Positions 1 to 10,779 of a stretch of 64,000 bases of DNA are shown here, piece after piece (position 1 is the stretch's first letter; every line of letters starts with the position of its first letter). The position numbers and the translations under genes are program-made. Below the pieces are notes generated by a model. It searched no databases, was not told where the DNA came from, and worked only from the letters and a program-made list of their open reading frames with translations. Source of the stretch: Petrolisthes cinctipes (lineage: Eukaryota > Arthropoda > Malacostraca > Decapoda > Porcellanidae); contig JAWQEG010000491.1 in assembly GCA_033782935.1 (NCBI GenBank), positions 372,001-436,000 of the forward strand, written 5' to 3'.

Positions 1-520
1 AAACCAGTGTTAATGTCACCAAGGAAGTGTTGGTGGTTGTGGTGGTGTTGTGTTCGTGAACGACAAACCAGTGTTAATGTCACCAAGGGAGTGTTGGTGG
101 TTGTGGTGGTGTTGTGTCCGTGAACGACAAACCAGTGTTAATGTCACCAAGGAAGTGTTGGTGGTTGTGGTGGTGTTGTGTCCGTGAACGACAAACCAGT
201 GTTAATGTCACCAAGGGAGTGTTGGTGGTTGTGGTGGTGTTGTGTCCGTGAACGACAAACCAGTGTTAATGTCACGAAGGGAGTGTTGGCGGTTGCGGTG
301 GTGTTGTGTCCGTGAACGACAAACTAGTGTTGGTGGTCGTGGTGGTGTTGTGTCCGTGAACCACAAACCAGTGTTAATATCACGAAGGGAGTGTTGGCGG
401 TTGCGGTGGTGTTGTGTCCGTGAACGACAAACCAGTGTTAATGTCACCAAGGGAGTGTTGGTGGTTGTGGTGGTGTTGTGTCCGTGAACGACAGACCAGT
501 GTTAATGTCACCAAGAGAAC
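1..520. repeat. 64-bp minisatellite array
   Basis: Tandem units begin at 1, 65, 129, 193, 257, 321, 365, 429 and 493. All are 64 bp except the unit at 321, which is 44 bp by internal deletion, and the last, which is truncated near 520. Units differ by a few substitutions, for example GGAAGTG against GGGAGTG. The array runs off the left window edge, so its full length is unknown. Short open frames on both strands are artefacts of the repeat. Confidence 0.95.
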
Positions 521-600
521 ATAAGGTTACAGTGGCTTGTCCAGCAAAACTCTTCTTGTCGTTAAGGTAAGGATTCATACCATGTTGTGTATATTATATT

Positions 601-790
601 AAGGGATTAGCATTTTATGGGATAGTATATATAGGACACTTGTGGTTCATTGAAGCACTTTGATTCCTCCGAAGTATGCCAGGAATCAGATTCATGCTAA
701 CGAAAGTAATGGTGGTTTGTTTTTGCTTGGAATAGTTTGAGGGAATAATTTGCTCCATATTTACCAACACTGTAATACTCCCTCATTAAC
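601..790 (+). repeat. diverged direct repeat, copy 1
   Basis: This stretch resembles 1262-1425 in the same orientation. Shared blocks include the GTTCATTGAAG/GTTCATTAAAG region, the TTGATTCCT block, and the GGAATAATTTGCTCCATA block followed by TTACCAACACTGTA. The two copies flank the 59-bp minisatellite. No coding potential is visible. Confidence 0.7.
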
Positions 791-833
791 CTTTTTACTA
801 TCTTCCATCAGAGGAGTTGCCCTGCGTGTTGAA

Positions 834-1072
834 CATAAGTATAGATATTATACATCTTGTTATTATTATTATATCATTGTAACACAGGGCCGTAACATAA
901 GTATAGATATTATGGATCTTGTTATTATTATATCATTGTAACACAGGGCCGTAACATAAGTATAGATATTATGCATCTTGTTATTATTATATCATTGTAA
1001 CACAGGGCCGTAACATAAGCATAGATATTATGCATCTTGTTATTATTATATCATTGTAATACAGGGCCGTAA
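834..1072. repeat. 59-bp minisatellite, four units
   Basis: Units start at 834 (62 bp, one extra ATT triplet), 896, 955 and 1014 (59 bp each). Each contains a CATAAGTATAGATATTAT start, a TTATTATTATATCATTG core and a CACAGGGCCGTAA end. Copies differ at only a few positions, so the expansion looks recent. Confidence 0.93.
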
Positions 1073-1261
1073 CTCTAATAGAGTCACAATTGTTACGCTC
1101 TATGAAGAAAATTATGGATATTAATAAATAGTCTCATCATTCGAAAGTAGATTTACAGAAAACTTATACGACATTATACGAATACTTATTATCTTAGGAA
1201 TGTGTTGACAAGTACGACAAATATTCGTTGCTCTTACTCCCATTTAGTTTATTGATATGTA

Positions 1262-1425
1262 GCTTAAGGGAATAGTATACTTTTGGTTCATTAAAGTGTA
1301 TTGATTCCTTAAAAGTATGTCAGGAAACATGACCAGATTGACAAAAATAATGGTGACCTGTTGCTTGAAATAGTTTGGAGGAATAATTTGCTCCATAATT
1401 ACCAACACTGTACTACCTCCTTAAT
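1262..1425 (+). repeat. diverged direct repeat, copy 2
   Basis: This is the partner of 601-790, reading in the same direction after the minisatellite. Identity is interrupted by small indels, so the duplication is older than the minisatellite expansion. Confidence 0.65.
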
Positions 1426-2007
1426 GTTGAAATATAAATGGTGCTGCCTAGTTATTACTTATAAAGTGTTTACTCCTTCTTTCTATTTTGAAGTACCAAC
1501 GTAATATTAAAGTTTTAACTTTGAAGTCTACTCCCATTTTATACAGCTTACTGTAGGACAGCACCACATATGTTAAAGGAACACTACACAACTGCGTTGA
1601 CATAATTTGTCCGAAAACCGTCGTATGAAAGTAATTACTGTACATATTTCACAATATCATTTGCATAATTTAATTTGTTTTTACATATGTAAAATATTTT
1701 CGTTACATCAGTTTTTCTATAGTAACAACTGGTATAATATTTTACATATGGTAACTTACAAACCTTCACACGAGAACAAATGAGGTCGTTGTATAAGTAT
1801 ATGCAACTTACACCTTTGGTACGTAACTGAAGATAAAGTAAGAGGAGACAGAGAAGGCATTGATGTCAGTTGTTGTCATAATAAATATGACAGTTTCTTT
1901 GTAGTCAAAATTTCCGTTTTGTATACGAGGTCGTCTGAGCCTGAGTCAAAAGGCAAAAACTAAATGTTTCACCGGGAAATGCAGGATACTTTTGTCAGCT
2001 ACTGAAC
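1426..2007. other. AT-rich spacer, nothing recognised
   Basis: No open frame with recognisable protein similarity, repeat array or terminal inverted repeat is seen in this AT-rich stretch. Confidence 0.6.
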
Positions 2008-2038
2008 ATATTATTATTATTGTTGTTATTATTATTCA

Positions 2039-2072
<34 letters not shown>

Positions 2073-2083
2073 ATTATTATTCA

Positions 2084-2120
<37 letters not shown>

Positions 2121-2140
2121 ATTATTATTCATATTATTCA

Positions 2141-2185
<45 letters not shown>
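2008..2185. repeat. (ATT)n microsatellite
   Basis: Almost pure ATT/TAT repeat with a few interruptions (TTGTTG near 2021, several TTCAT). The poly-Ile and poly-Leu frames over it are artefacts. Confidence 0.97.
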
Positions 2186-2186
<1 letters not shown>

Positions 2187-2289
2187 CTGTAATGCCTTAC
2201 ATTAATTTAGCAGGAATAACAGATTTACCGTATGTATGAACAGAGTTGTACAGTATACTAAATAATTTTCTTATCAGGTATATCAGACT

Positions 2290-2859
2290 TTCCGTATATG
2301 TATGAACATATAGTGAGGAGGGAGGTAAGGAACGGGGGGATTGAGGGACAGAATTGGCCAGAGGGATTGAGGAAAGAGGTGGTGAGTGGTATATGCATGA
2401 CAGTAGAAGCTATAAACGTTGGTAGTGGATGAGGTGAAGAGAATTTGTCGAATGTTTTAGATGTTGTGTGAATGTGTGTGTTGTAGCAGAAAGCCATTTT
2501 AAGAGGTGGGGTGGAGTAGTGTGGGTCTGGATGGGATAGTATGATGTGGGAAGGGATGGAGGAGTGATAATTATGGGCTGGTACGGATGAAAAGTGCTGG
2601 TGTCCAGAAGGGAGTGGATGCCCGGGCATGGATGGAATGGTACAAGGGTGCAAACCAAAATGGGAAGAATGGAAATGAGAAAGTTTTGGGAATAGCTGAA
2701 CGACAGTTTGGGAAGACTTGAAAGGAGATATATATAATAGTGTTGGGGGATATGAATGAAAAGGTTGGAAGTGAGAACGATGAATTTCTGGAATTCATAT
2801 CAAATACTTTCTTTGAGCACAAGGTGATCCACAGAAGGAACAAAGGAAGGCAGGGATGG

Positions 2860-2860
<1 letters not shown>
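2290..2860 (+). pseudogene. LINE apurinic-type endonuclease fragment
   Basis: A decayed piece of the endonuclease region of a non-LTR retrotransposon, apparently the family found complete at 10.8-14.4 kb. The clearest block is 2740-2850, which reads LGDMNEKVGSEN (the D-x-N motif of exo-endo-phosphatase endonucleases) and, after a gap, NTFFEHKVIHR. The element at 11.7-11.87 kb has MGDMNGKMGG and NTFFQHKVIHR. Purine-rich sequence upstream is compatible with the N-terminal endonuclease region but is too mutated to read. The fragment stops at an AG microsatellite. No reverse transcriptase remains. Confidence 0.7.

Positions 2861-2922
<62 letters not shown>
2861..2922. repeat. (AG)n microsatellite
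   Basis: About 60 bases of uninterrupted AG dinucleotides at the edge of the LINE fragment. Confidence 0.97.
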
Positions 2923-2926
<4 letters not shown>

Positions 2927-2964
2927 TGGAGAGAGAAAGAAGGAAGAGATATACTTTATTATGT

Positions 2965-3780
2965 CAATGTTGCCAACTTTTTTTTTTTTTTTCTGTCATT
3001 TTTTATGTTTTCGTTAATGGTTACACAATAGTTGCTCATCAAGTCATTTGATGAGTCAAATATCAAAATTTTCTGTATTTTTTCCACATCATGTCCCGCA
3101 TCAAAGTTGTTCAGTGGCAAGAAGGCATCATTATCAGCCAGGGTATTCAGCGAAATTTCCGTTGCCAAATTCGTTTGATTCATGGATCTGATAAATGCAG
3201 GACACTGTGTGAGTTTATTAATGGTTATGTAGGAGAACATTACTACATTAACAGATTCACTTGGTTGGATCAGTCCTCCTCTACTGATACCCTGTACAGT
3301 CGGCGGCAGATGTCCTGTCGCCTCACCTGCTTCACCGAGACAAGCAGTGTTCATGGACTAGAGAAATACACACGTTTACTACACTTAATAATTTCGAGTG
3401 TATGAATATCGCGTGCCTCGGTGAAGCAAGTGAGGCGACAGGACTTTTGCCGCCGACTGTACATATGTATTGATATCAGGTAGATTTTCCTAGGCTTCAT
3501 GACAACTAAGTAGGTCTTTACATTCATTACACTTCAGCTTATCACCATCCCATACACACAGTAACCAGCCAGCAGGAATGTCATAACCGGAAGGAGATTC
3601 ATGCAGTTGTCTATATCATCTTCGTCTATATCAATAGCAAAAGAATCTAAATTTGCCTAGTCCTGGCCTTGTACAAACTGCCAGATTATTTCCTCTAAGT
3701 TTTTTAGTTTTATATCATTATAGAAAGACAGTCTAAGAACATATATGAACCTCAGTTTTATTTCACACTCATAAACCTGC
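2965..3780 (-). pseudogene. P-element/THAP9-like transposase C-terminal fragment
   Basis: On the minus strand, coding-like blocks run from about 3780 down to 2965, interrupted by the 171-bp palindromic insert at 3293-3463. The blocks read: an acidic stretch (IDIDEDDIDNCMN, about 3630-3590); a shift of frame; then a block ending GDKLKCNECKDLL, before the insert; and after it, SRGGLIQPSESVNVVM. The order C-x2-C, short spacer, then GGL..PSE resembles the C-terminal region of P-element/THAP9-like transposases as I know them. At least one stop codon and one frameshift are present. The family call is inference from motif order. A T-run at 2978-2992 marks the distal end. Confidence 0.45.
3293..3463. 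mobile_element. 171-bp palindromic MITE with CAGTCGGC termini
   Basis: Near-perfect inverted arms of about 55-60 bp surround a loop of about 55 bp. The left end reads TGTACAGTCGGCGGCA and the right end is its complement. If the TA inside each end is the target duplication, the TIR starts CAGTCGGCGGCA, which fits Tc1/mariner-type insertion. Relatives occur at 6251-6951 (same CAGTCGGC terminus) and 47046-47193 (same internal arm containing GTCCTGTC and GCTTCAC). Confidence 0.8.
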
Positions 3781-4239
3781 CTTAATGAAATATTTTAAAT
3801 GCACCCGGCAAGTCAACGGTATTTACCAAATCTACTTTTCAGTTGATCAGTCTGAAATTTTCCAGGCAGAACTACTTCATGCTTAGTTTTTCTAATCAGT
3901 ATTTTGTTACCTCGATCATTGCACTGGTATTGTTTTTCAATGCAGTGAATGTTTCTCTGATCAGTTTTCCTCCTTTTTTCAGGAATACTGTCTCAGAGAT
4001 TTAGCCATACAAGAAAATTATGTAAAGAAAATGTATTTGTCATAATTTATTGTTAGTGAAGTGGCATATGTGTTTCTATGACGAATACCTTTCTCTGGAT
4101 GATTAACATTCATTACAGTCCAACAGTGCAATATTACTTTAATATAGTTCGAAACCTTTTCAATATATATATGGCAAACTTTCCAATGGTCATTAGAGAT
4201 TCTATAACAAATTCATTGAAAATTTATAGGATAAGACTG
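3781..4239. other. AT-rich spacer, nothing recognised
   Basis: No recognisable gene, repeat array or element terminus was found between the transposase fragment and the putative LTR. Confidence 0.5.
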
Positions 4240-4451
4240 ACGTTTGTCTTTCAACCCTTTTCAATTCTTTATTAATGTGTAAATGCCGTATATATTGACA
4301 TCCAACCTGGGATGATGACTCCTACCCAAACCAGCCAACCAGCGCTCAGTCAGGCCTTGTAAAACAGAGGGCAGTGGTGTAGGGCTGTATTTCCGATGGG
4401 TCCCACCTCAAGGCGTGGTACCGACCACAGTGTATATACAGGGCCGTGACA
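4240..4451 (-). repeat. putative 3' LTR, partial
   Basis: Directly after the polypurine tract the minus strand reads TGTCACGGCCCTG, a typical TG start. A possible polyadenylation signal (AATAAA) lies near 4270-4265. The end near 4240 is a guess, because no second LTR was found for comparison. Confidence 0.45.
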
Positions 4452-4466
4452 CCTCCCCCCCAAAAG
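4452..4466 (-). promoter_or_regulatory. polypurine tract
   Basis: The minus strand reads CTTTTGGGGGGGAGG immediately before the TG of the putative LTR, the expected position of the plus-strand primer of an LTR retrotransposon. Confidence 0.7.
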
Positions 4467-4489
4467 AATAAGGCTTCTGGGTAGAAGAC

Positions 4490-6246
4490 TTATGGAGAGG
4501 TTGTAGATGGGCGAACTCGAGACAAGGTGTCAGCCAGGATGTTGTCGGTACCCTTGATGTGCCGGATTTCGATTGGATATTGTTGAAGGAAGAGGGACCA
4601 TCGTAGAATGCGTTGGTTGGTGTGTCGTACCCTATGGAGGAATATTAAGGGGTTGTGGTCAGTGTAGACGAGCAAGGGTTCCACTCCATACAGGTAACAC
4701 TGAAACTTCTGGAGTGCATTGATGATCCCCAACAATTCCTTCTCGACAGTACTATAGGAGCATTGATGTGGCTTCAGTTGAGACGAGTGGTAGCAGACAG
4801 GGTGAAGAATTCCATCGGGTTGAGGTTGCAGCAGTACTGCACCGGTTCCAGTCACACATGCATCCACATGCAATATGAAGGGCAAGGAGAAATTAGGAGA
4901 TTTCAATACAGATTCATGGGTTAAAAAGTCTCTAAGGGAATTAAAGGCTCTCAGACAGTTACCAGGAAGTAGAAATGGAAGCAAAGTTGGGACAAAACCT
5001 GCTGTAGAAACCAACCATACCTAAGAATCTTTGAACTTCTTTCCTAGTAGCTGGGATGGGAAAGGATAGGATAGCTTTTACATTAGCTGCCTTAGGTTTA
5101 ACTTCTCCATTACCCACATTGTGTCCTAAATAGGTCACAGAGGCTGAATAAAAGGTTGATTTGATCAAGTTAACTGTTAAGTCCCAGTCAGTTAAAGACT
5201 TTAAAACACTATATAATCTATCATGATGTTGGCCTAGGTCGTCTGCCACTATCAGAATATCGTCTAGGTAGGTACTAACTCCAGGGAGGTTTCCGATGAT
5301 CCCGTTCACCATTCGTTGGATGATACTAGGTGCATTACGCAACCCAAACGGCATTACTGTATATTCGAATAACCCAAAAGGAGTAACGAAAGCAGAAATC
5401 TGTTGGGCATTCGGAGTGAGAGGCACTTGATAATAGCCTTATAGCAAGTTTAATTTTGATACGTATTTCGCTTGTCCCACGTTGTCAGTCAGATCATCTA
5501 CGTGGGGTAGATGAGGATAAGCATCAGGTACAGTAAGAAGATTAACTTGCCTATAGTCCGTACAAAATTTTACACGTCCTCCTTTCATTGGTACCAGGAT
5601 TGAAGGTGATGCCCATGGGGAACAGCTGGGGATGGCCAGGTGGTTTTGAAGGAGGCAGTCCACTTCCTGGCGCATCAGCTCCATTTGCTTGGGACCAATC
5701 CGTTAGGCAGGCTTTCTGATGGGATGAGCACCAGGGATGAGCTTAATATCGTGGTCGATGTAGGGACACCACTTGGGGAAGTCTTTGAAAAGTTTGGAAT
5801 ATTCCGTGAAGAAAAACTTTAGTTCTTGTTGTTGTTCTAGGTTGAGTGAGTCGAAATGAGTAGGAATGTTAGAGATTATCTCCAAATTTTTGAGGGATGA
5901 CCAACTTGTTATGAGATCTTCATTACCATCATGACGAGTAATACTATTGATGCATAATATGACATTAGAATTTTGCTCCTCATCAGATCGTACGTTATAT
6001 TTCTTTAGGCGATTTACATGAATTAATTGTTGGGATTTTCTTCCATCAGGAGTGTTGATTACATAGTTGTTATGTTGGAGAACTCGTTCAACCTTGTATG
6101 GGCCAGAAAATTTAGCTGACAAAGGGTTTGATTGGGTAGGAATGAAAGCTAGAACCTTGTCACCTACTTTAAAAGTTCGTTCATTGGATTTTTTATCAGT
6201 TTTTTTTCATCTTTACCTGAGCTGTCTCCAAGTTTTATTGGGCATA
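4490..6246 (-). pseudogene. reverse transcriptase and RNase H, broken
   Basis: After the GPYKVERVL block at about 6105, one frame carries a linker, then the RT fingers (VKFCTDYRQVN near 5560), PFGLFEYTVMPFGLRNAP near 5370-5330 and the active-site YLDDILI near 5270. Two nonsense codons interrupt this frame: TAA just before RIGPKQMEL (about 5705) and TAA just before GYYQVPLTP (about 5437). After FYSRFCPNF (about 4985) the frame changes and a stretch appears deleted. RNase H then reads ILHVDAC, VEKELLGI, VYTDHNPL and ILADTLSR, so its acidic residues survive. The pol frame upstream was separated by the 6251-6951 insertion. Confidence 0.9.
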
Positions 6247-6250
6247 AGTT

Positions 6251-6951
6251 CAGTCGGCAAAAAAAGTTTTGTTACCACCCCTACGTTAATTTTAACATCG
6301 ATAAGCGCGTCAGGGTTGGTACTCCGCCGTCTGAGCAGCTGTGCCTCGCGGGCCGTGGCAATGACAACTTAGCACAAGGCATTCCCTTTCTTTTTATATC
6401 AAAAGTTTAACTGATATTAAATTAAATTTTGAGTGTTCAAGAACTATTACTATTTAACTATTCATCATTAAACATAAAGAAATACGTTTGAGTATTTTAG
6501 AACAAGAATAACCTTGAAATACCCAGAAAAAGTAGCACTGGGTAAAAGTACGTCATTCCTACTTGCCTGACCAATAGACACTGAGGGGTCCGGGAGGGTG
6601 ACAGAGGTATATATGACACTCGTACCCATGGAGGTAGTATAGGTGGAGGCGCCAGTAGGACCTGATTTGTGAAGCCACCAATCTGTCATTTCTGGCGCCT
6701 TCAAGATGGCGCATACCTTTGTATGTCAGGTCAGAAGTCCACTTTAACTGAAACATATCTTGGTGTCCACCATATTAAAGGCGCCGAAAATGACAGTTCG
6801 GCGGCTTCAATTTACTCCTCTGGATTAGTGAGCCATGGCGGCTCCACCTATACTACCTCCATGCTCGCGCCACATCTGACTCACCAGTCAGGCCTACCAA
6901 CATTACATCACACTGTTAAAAGGATGGTAACGAAACTTTTTTTGCCGACTG
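6251..6951. mobile_element. 701-bp MITE with CAGTCGGC termini, inside the LTR element
   Basis: The left end is CAGTCGGCAAAAAAAGTTTT and the right end is its inverse, followed by TA. The left flank is TT, probably a mutated TA. The TIR matches for about 28 bp with small differences. A second inverted repeat lies inside: GGAGGTAGTATAGGTGG (about 6630) against CCACCTATACTACCTCC (about 6845), around an AT/GC-mixed core. No transposase is encoded. It sits between the integrase and the integrase/RT linker, so it entered after the host element had inserted. Confidence 0.82.
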
Positions 6952-7030
6952 TACATATTTCAGAGAGTACAGCTCGTAAGTTAGCTAGGTAGTTTGAGAC
7001 AGTTTCCCTAGTGGTGGAATTTTTGTTTAA

Positions 7031-8602
7031 TCATTTGTCCTTCACAACTCTTAAGGGACCTCGTACTTGTCGACCATACAATAGTTGAAAGGGAGAAAAA
7101 CCAAAACTTTCCTGTTTAGCTTCTCGAAGAGCAAACAACAAGTACTGCAGAGAATCATCCCAATCTCGTTCATGTTCGAGACAACATTTTATTATCATGG
7201 TCTTTATTGTTTGATGCCAACGCTCTAATACACCTTGGGATTCTGGATGATATGCACTGGACAACTGTTGCTGGATACCAAGTTCGTCAAGTACCTCCGT
7301 GAATAATATACTAGTAAAATTGGAACCTCTGTCCGATTGAATAACTTTAGGGATGCCAACCCGAGTGAACATATGATTAAAATGGGTGACTATGGTCATT
7401 GCACAGATGTCCTTCAAAGGGAAAGCCTCAGGGTAACGAGTGGTGGGACACATAAGGGTTAGAATATACTGATTTCCATTCTTGGTGCGTGGTAAGGGTC
7501 CCACACAATATATGATGATACGTTCGATTGGTTCAGATGTTTCAGGTATAGGCTGGAGAGGGACTGGTGGGATGGGATGGTTTGCCTTTCCTACCATTTG
7601 ACATATATGACAAGACTGTATAAACATTTTTATATAATTTTTCATGTTGGGCCAGTAGAAATTACCTAAAAGCTTATGATAGGTTTTATACACACCAAAG
7701 TGGCCGTTTATACCATCATGACTTAATTCTAACAAAGATTGCCTTAAGGTGCAAGGAACAACTACCAGTGTGATATTTGCCCAGACATCGGCTGAAGACA
7801 AGCGAGGTGATCTATAAAGGCACATAAATACGCTGTCCTCATAATAAAATCCAGGAGTTTTCACAACGTCCTTCAATGTATTCACAGCTTGACTACGACA
7901 AAATTTGAGAGTCTCATCCTGAGCTTGTGCTGTGATTAGAATTACTTTTGACAGGGATTGTGAACCAAAATCAACTAGAGAATTATTACTTGCCTCATCA
8001 CAGTAGTCTTCAGCTCGTGCCTGAGAACGAGTTACCACACATACTGGAAATAAATCAGGTTGTTCCTTGTCGAGGGCAGTAGTCGGAGAGATGTTCATTG
8101 GAGTGCTTCGGACCAAGACATTGGGTACCACTAATCCACCTGCTAAGTCATTACCTAGAATAAAGTTTACATCACTTAATGGTAAGGTATCAACCAATCC
8201 CACCTTCACATCTCCCACTACCAAGTCACTCTCAAGATGTACCTTAGCCAGTTCAACTGTATATAGGACAGAGGAGAGTGGCCGTAGTAAAACCTTATCA
8301 CCAGTGACATTCCCTTTTACATCTGGCAAGCATTTTCGGACCATCAAACTTTGAGAAGCACTTGTATCTCTGAGGATCTTAATTGGTACTTTAGGGGAGT
8401 CACTAGTTAGAGCAATGGTACCACAAGTTTTAAATGCTGCAAAGGGGTCATCTCCAGAATTTACGTTGACTATAGGAGCAACAGGTTTCTTTGGGGGTTC
8501 GAAAGTTAATTTAGAGTTGGTGAATGTTGAGTTTGGTACTACACTGGGGTTGGTGAAAGGTACGTAAAACTTGGATTGACGACACTTGGGATCCTTACAA
8601 AA
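7031..8602 (-). pseudogene. aspartic protease and integrase, catalytic residues lost
   Basis: The frame is open from about 8602. A proline-rich linker leads to the retropepsin motif ILRDTSASQSL; codon 8362-8360 gives Ser where family members normally have the Gly of D-T/S-G. FILGNDLAGG follows near 8140. Integrase has the H2C2 zinc region (LSHDGINGHFGVYKTYH, then CHICQ near 7610), and a core with SDRGSNF and the Glu of GVLERWHQ. The first catalytic Asp position (expected before CVGPLP) is Tyr, codon 7510-7508. The frame ends at 7031, close to the MITE. Two hydrolytic/transfer activities are therefore probably dead even though this part has no stop codon. Confidence 0.9.
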
Positions 8603-9650
8603 TTTTACTGTGTCCTTCCTTCTTACAATAATAGCAATACAAGGGAGTGGGTGTATTTACCGTAGATCCTACGGGGCGAAACGTAGAAGAGGTCACTGTG
8701 GTGTCTGAAGAGGGGTTTAACACTTTTCGCTGTCCACGGGGATTCTCTACAGCTTTGTTCAGGAGGGATTATTTATCTACCAATTTGGCGGCCTTTATAG
8801 GATTAGTTTCCTCCTTGTCTGCAATGTACACCATGACGTGATGAGGCACACGCCTATTGAATTCCTCCAAAACAACAAGATTTCTGAGTTCCTCGAAGGT
8901 GGCTGTCTCAGCCTTTTTCAACCACTGATCGAACTGTTTGAATTTTTCTGTAATTAATTCAAAATAGGTAGTCACTGAAGTTTTGACATAATCACGGAAT
9001 GCTTGCCTATATCCTTCCACCGTGATAGAATATGCATCAAGAATGCCTTGCTTTATGGACTCGTAGTCTGCGTCTTTTGGGAGTGCCAGATAAGTCTGTA
9101 CAGCCTTTCCAGTCAACTTAGGTTGCAGTAGCCACTTCTGGCCAGTTTAAATGTACAGCTGTATTTTCAAACAATTCAAAATATCCATCTGGATCAGACT
9201 CTAAAAGCAGGAACGAGTTTAAGGTTTCTGGCGAGATCAAACTCATGAAGAGTCCTATCTCCAGCTGTAACATTTTGAAGCTGAGGATGAGCTAGTTGGA
9301 GTTAATGTTGTCAGTCTTTTTCTCTCTCTTCTCGTTCTTTTTTCTTTTCCTTCTCGTTCTTTTTCTTTTTCTGCATTTCTCTTATCTTCCAGTTCAAGCT
9401 GAAGTTGTAGTATCTCGGAAATAACTTTATGGTCTGTCTCTGTTTGTCGAGTACTAGCTCCTTCCTCGGTTGAATCTTCCCAGTACAGATCAGTTTCTTG
9501 TAATATGCCAGAGTTAAACAAATGATTTAGGACGAGTTTTGCACGTTGATCATGGGTAGAGGAACTCTTATATGGTAGTCGTGATGTGGTGTGTGTGAGA
9601 GTAGCAGTTGACCTGGGCCACTGTAATGGGCTTGATGAAGCCTATGTCCA
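8603..9650 (-). pseudogene. gag (capsid and zinc knuckle), frameshifted
   Basis: Minus-strand frames give a charged coiled-coil-like N-terminal part (about 9420-9320, rich in E, K and R), a capsid-like part with PDGYFELFENTAVHLNWP (about 9200-9145), then after a frameshift LTGKAVQTYLALP and a 115-residue SCAN/capsid-like domain (9116-8769). A CCHC remnant (CYYCKKEGHS, about 8640-8612) runs into a stop by a one-base slip; the next frame resumes FCKDPKC and continues into the protease. The true start is not clear: the frame stays open to about 9645. Confidence 0.75.
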
Positions 9651-9663
9651 GTGTCGGAACATT

Positions 9664-9700
9664 AAAAAAAAAAAAAAAAAAAAAAAAGCACACACACACA
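9664..9700. repeat. A-run and (CA)n
   Basis: A homopolymer of 24 A (9664-9687) followed by CA repeats. It marks the abrupt end of the gag-homologous sequence and may be a junction with another insertion. Confidence 0.9.
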
Positions 9701-10779
9701 GAAGATAAGTAATTTCGTCCTTATTGGCATATTTAAATTGGTCAAGTCCACTGACATGGTCATGTTCAAATCTCTTAACATTAAATGACATGTTGAAGTG
9801 TGCAACAATAAAATATCACGTAGACAAGGTGAATGAATCACGATAATGAAATGTTTTGAGTAAAATGTGATCACATGTGATAAAAGATGATTAGTTCAAA
9901 ACAGAGTAGGGTAAGTAGGTAGGCCTACGGTCACGGATGTGACAGAGAGGACTTATTGATATGACAACTAAGCGGATCTCTCCATAAGCGCCCCACGTTT
10001 TGCTTATGGTAACCAGGACAATGATTAAAAGAGATCGAGCCCTTATGTCTCCCGGTGCAATGAATGAAAAGATGTAAAATACTACGGTCTTAGACACTGC
10101 ACAGCAATGATGGGTAAGATTAAGGTGTGAGCTCTAGGAGTCTGACAATAAGGCACGGTTCATTTGAACAAAACAGGAATATTATCGCCAAGTGCGAGTG
10201 AAGCTTTATAGCTGATGTGGGAAAGATTGCTACAATACCATCTCTGCTCAAACTATTGAATGCTTCATCCACTGAGGGGAATTGGATGACTATAATTAAT
10301 TTTAAACATGAATACTGCACAAATAAACCAAATTAAGCCAAGAATAAAGTAAATACTTAAGCAATAAACAACTTAAGTTACAGATCAAAATAGAAATGCA
10401 ATTATTAGAGTGAAACCTCCCGGACAGGCCCCCACATCTTGTTACAACCCCAGGTATGACTTGTTTATGTTTAAGGGAAGATCCGAGGTTGTGAACAAGC
10501 TTGAGTTATAACTCTGGTAGGTATGTTACTGTAGTCAATGGAATTACAACTAATGAAATGAAGAAAGGGAACCTCACTCCAATCCCTCAATGGATGTTTG
10601 CCCAGAAAAGAATAATGAAAACAAATGACAAATTAATTTACTATGTATATTATTACGATCACCAAATTAAAAATTAATTAGCCATTTAACAAAAGTTAAC
10701 CCATTATTCCATTTATAATTACAATATTTTACAATTGCGCAGTCGCAGTATCGTAACCAATGAGGTTGTGATATGTGCT
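9701..10779. other. AT-rich spacer, nothing recognised
   Basis: No convincing coding block, inverted termini or tandem array was found here. Could hold the missing 5' part of the LTR element, but no match to the 4240-4451 LTR was seen. Confidence 0.45.

Larger units (their letters stand above)
4240..9650 (-). mobile_element. Ty3/gypsy-type LTR element, Gmr1-like order
   Basis: On the minus strand the order is gag (9650-8769), CCHC remnant (about 8620), aspartic protease (8370-8100), integrase (about 7800-7031), a linker with a GPYKVERVL block (6122 on), reverse transcriptase (5900-4960) and RNase H (5014-4490), then a polypurine tract and LTR start. Integrase upstream of reverse transcriptase is typical of Ty1/copia but is known in the Gmr1-like group of Ty3/gypsy elements. 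The copy is dead: stops, frameshifts, lost catalytic residues and a MITE insertion. I could not identify a matching 5' LTR; gag ends at a T-run (minus strand) at 9687-9664, so the 5' end is probably truncated or replaced. Confidence 0.85.

Noticed and set aside
1992..2205. Ile- and Leu-rich frames resembling a membrane protein
   Set aside because: Translation of an ATT microsatellite.
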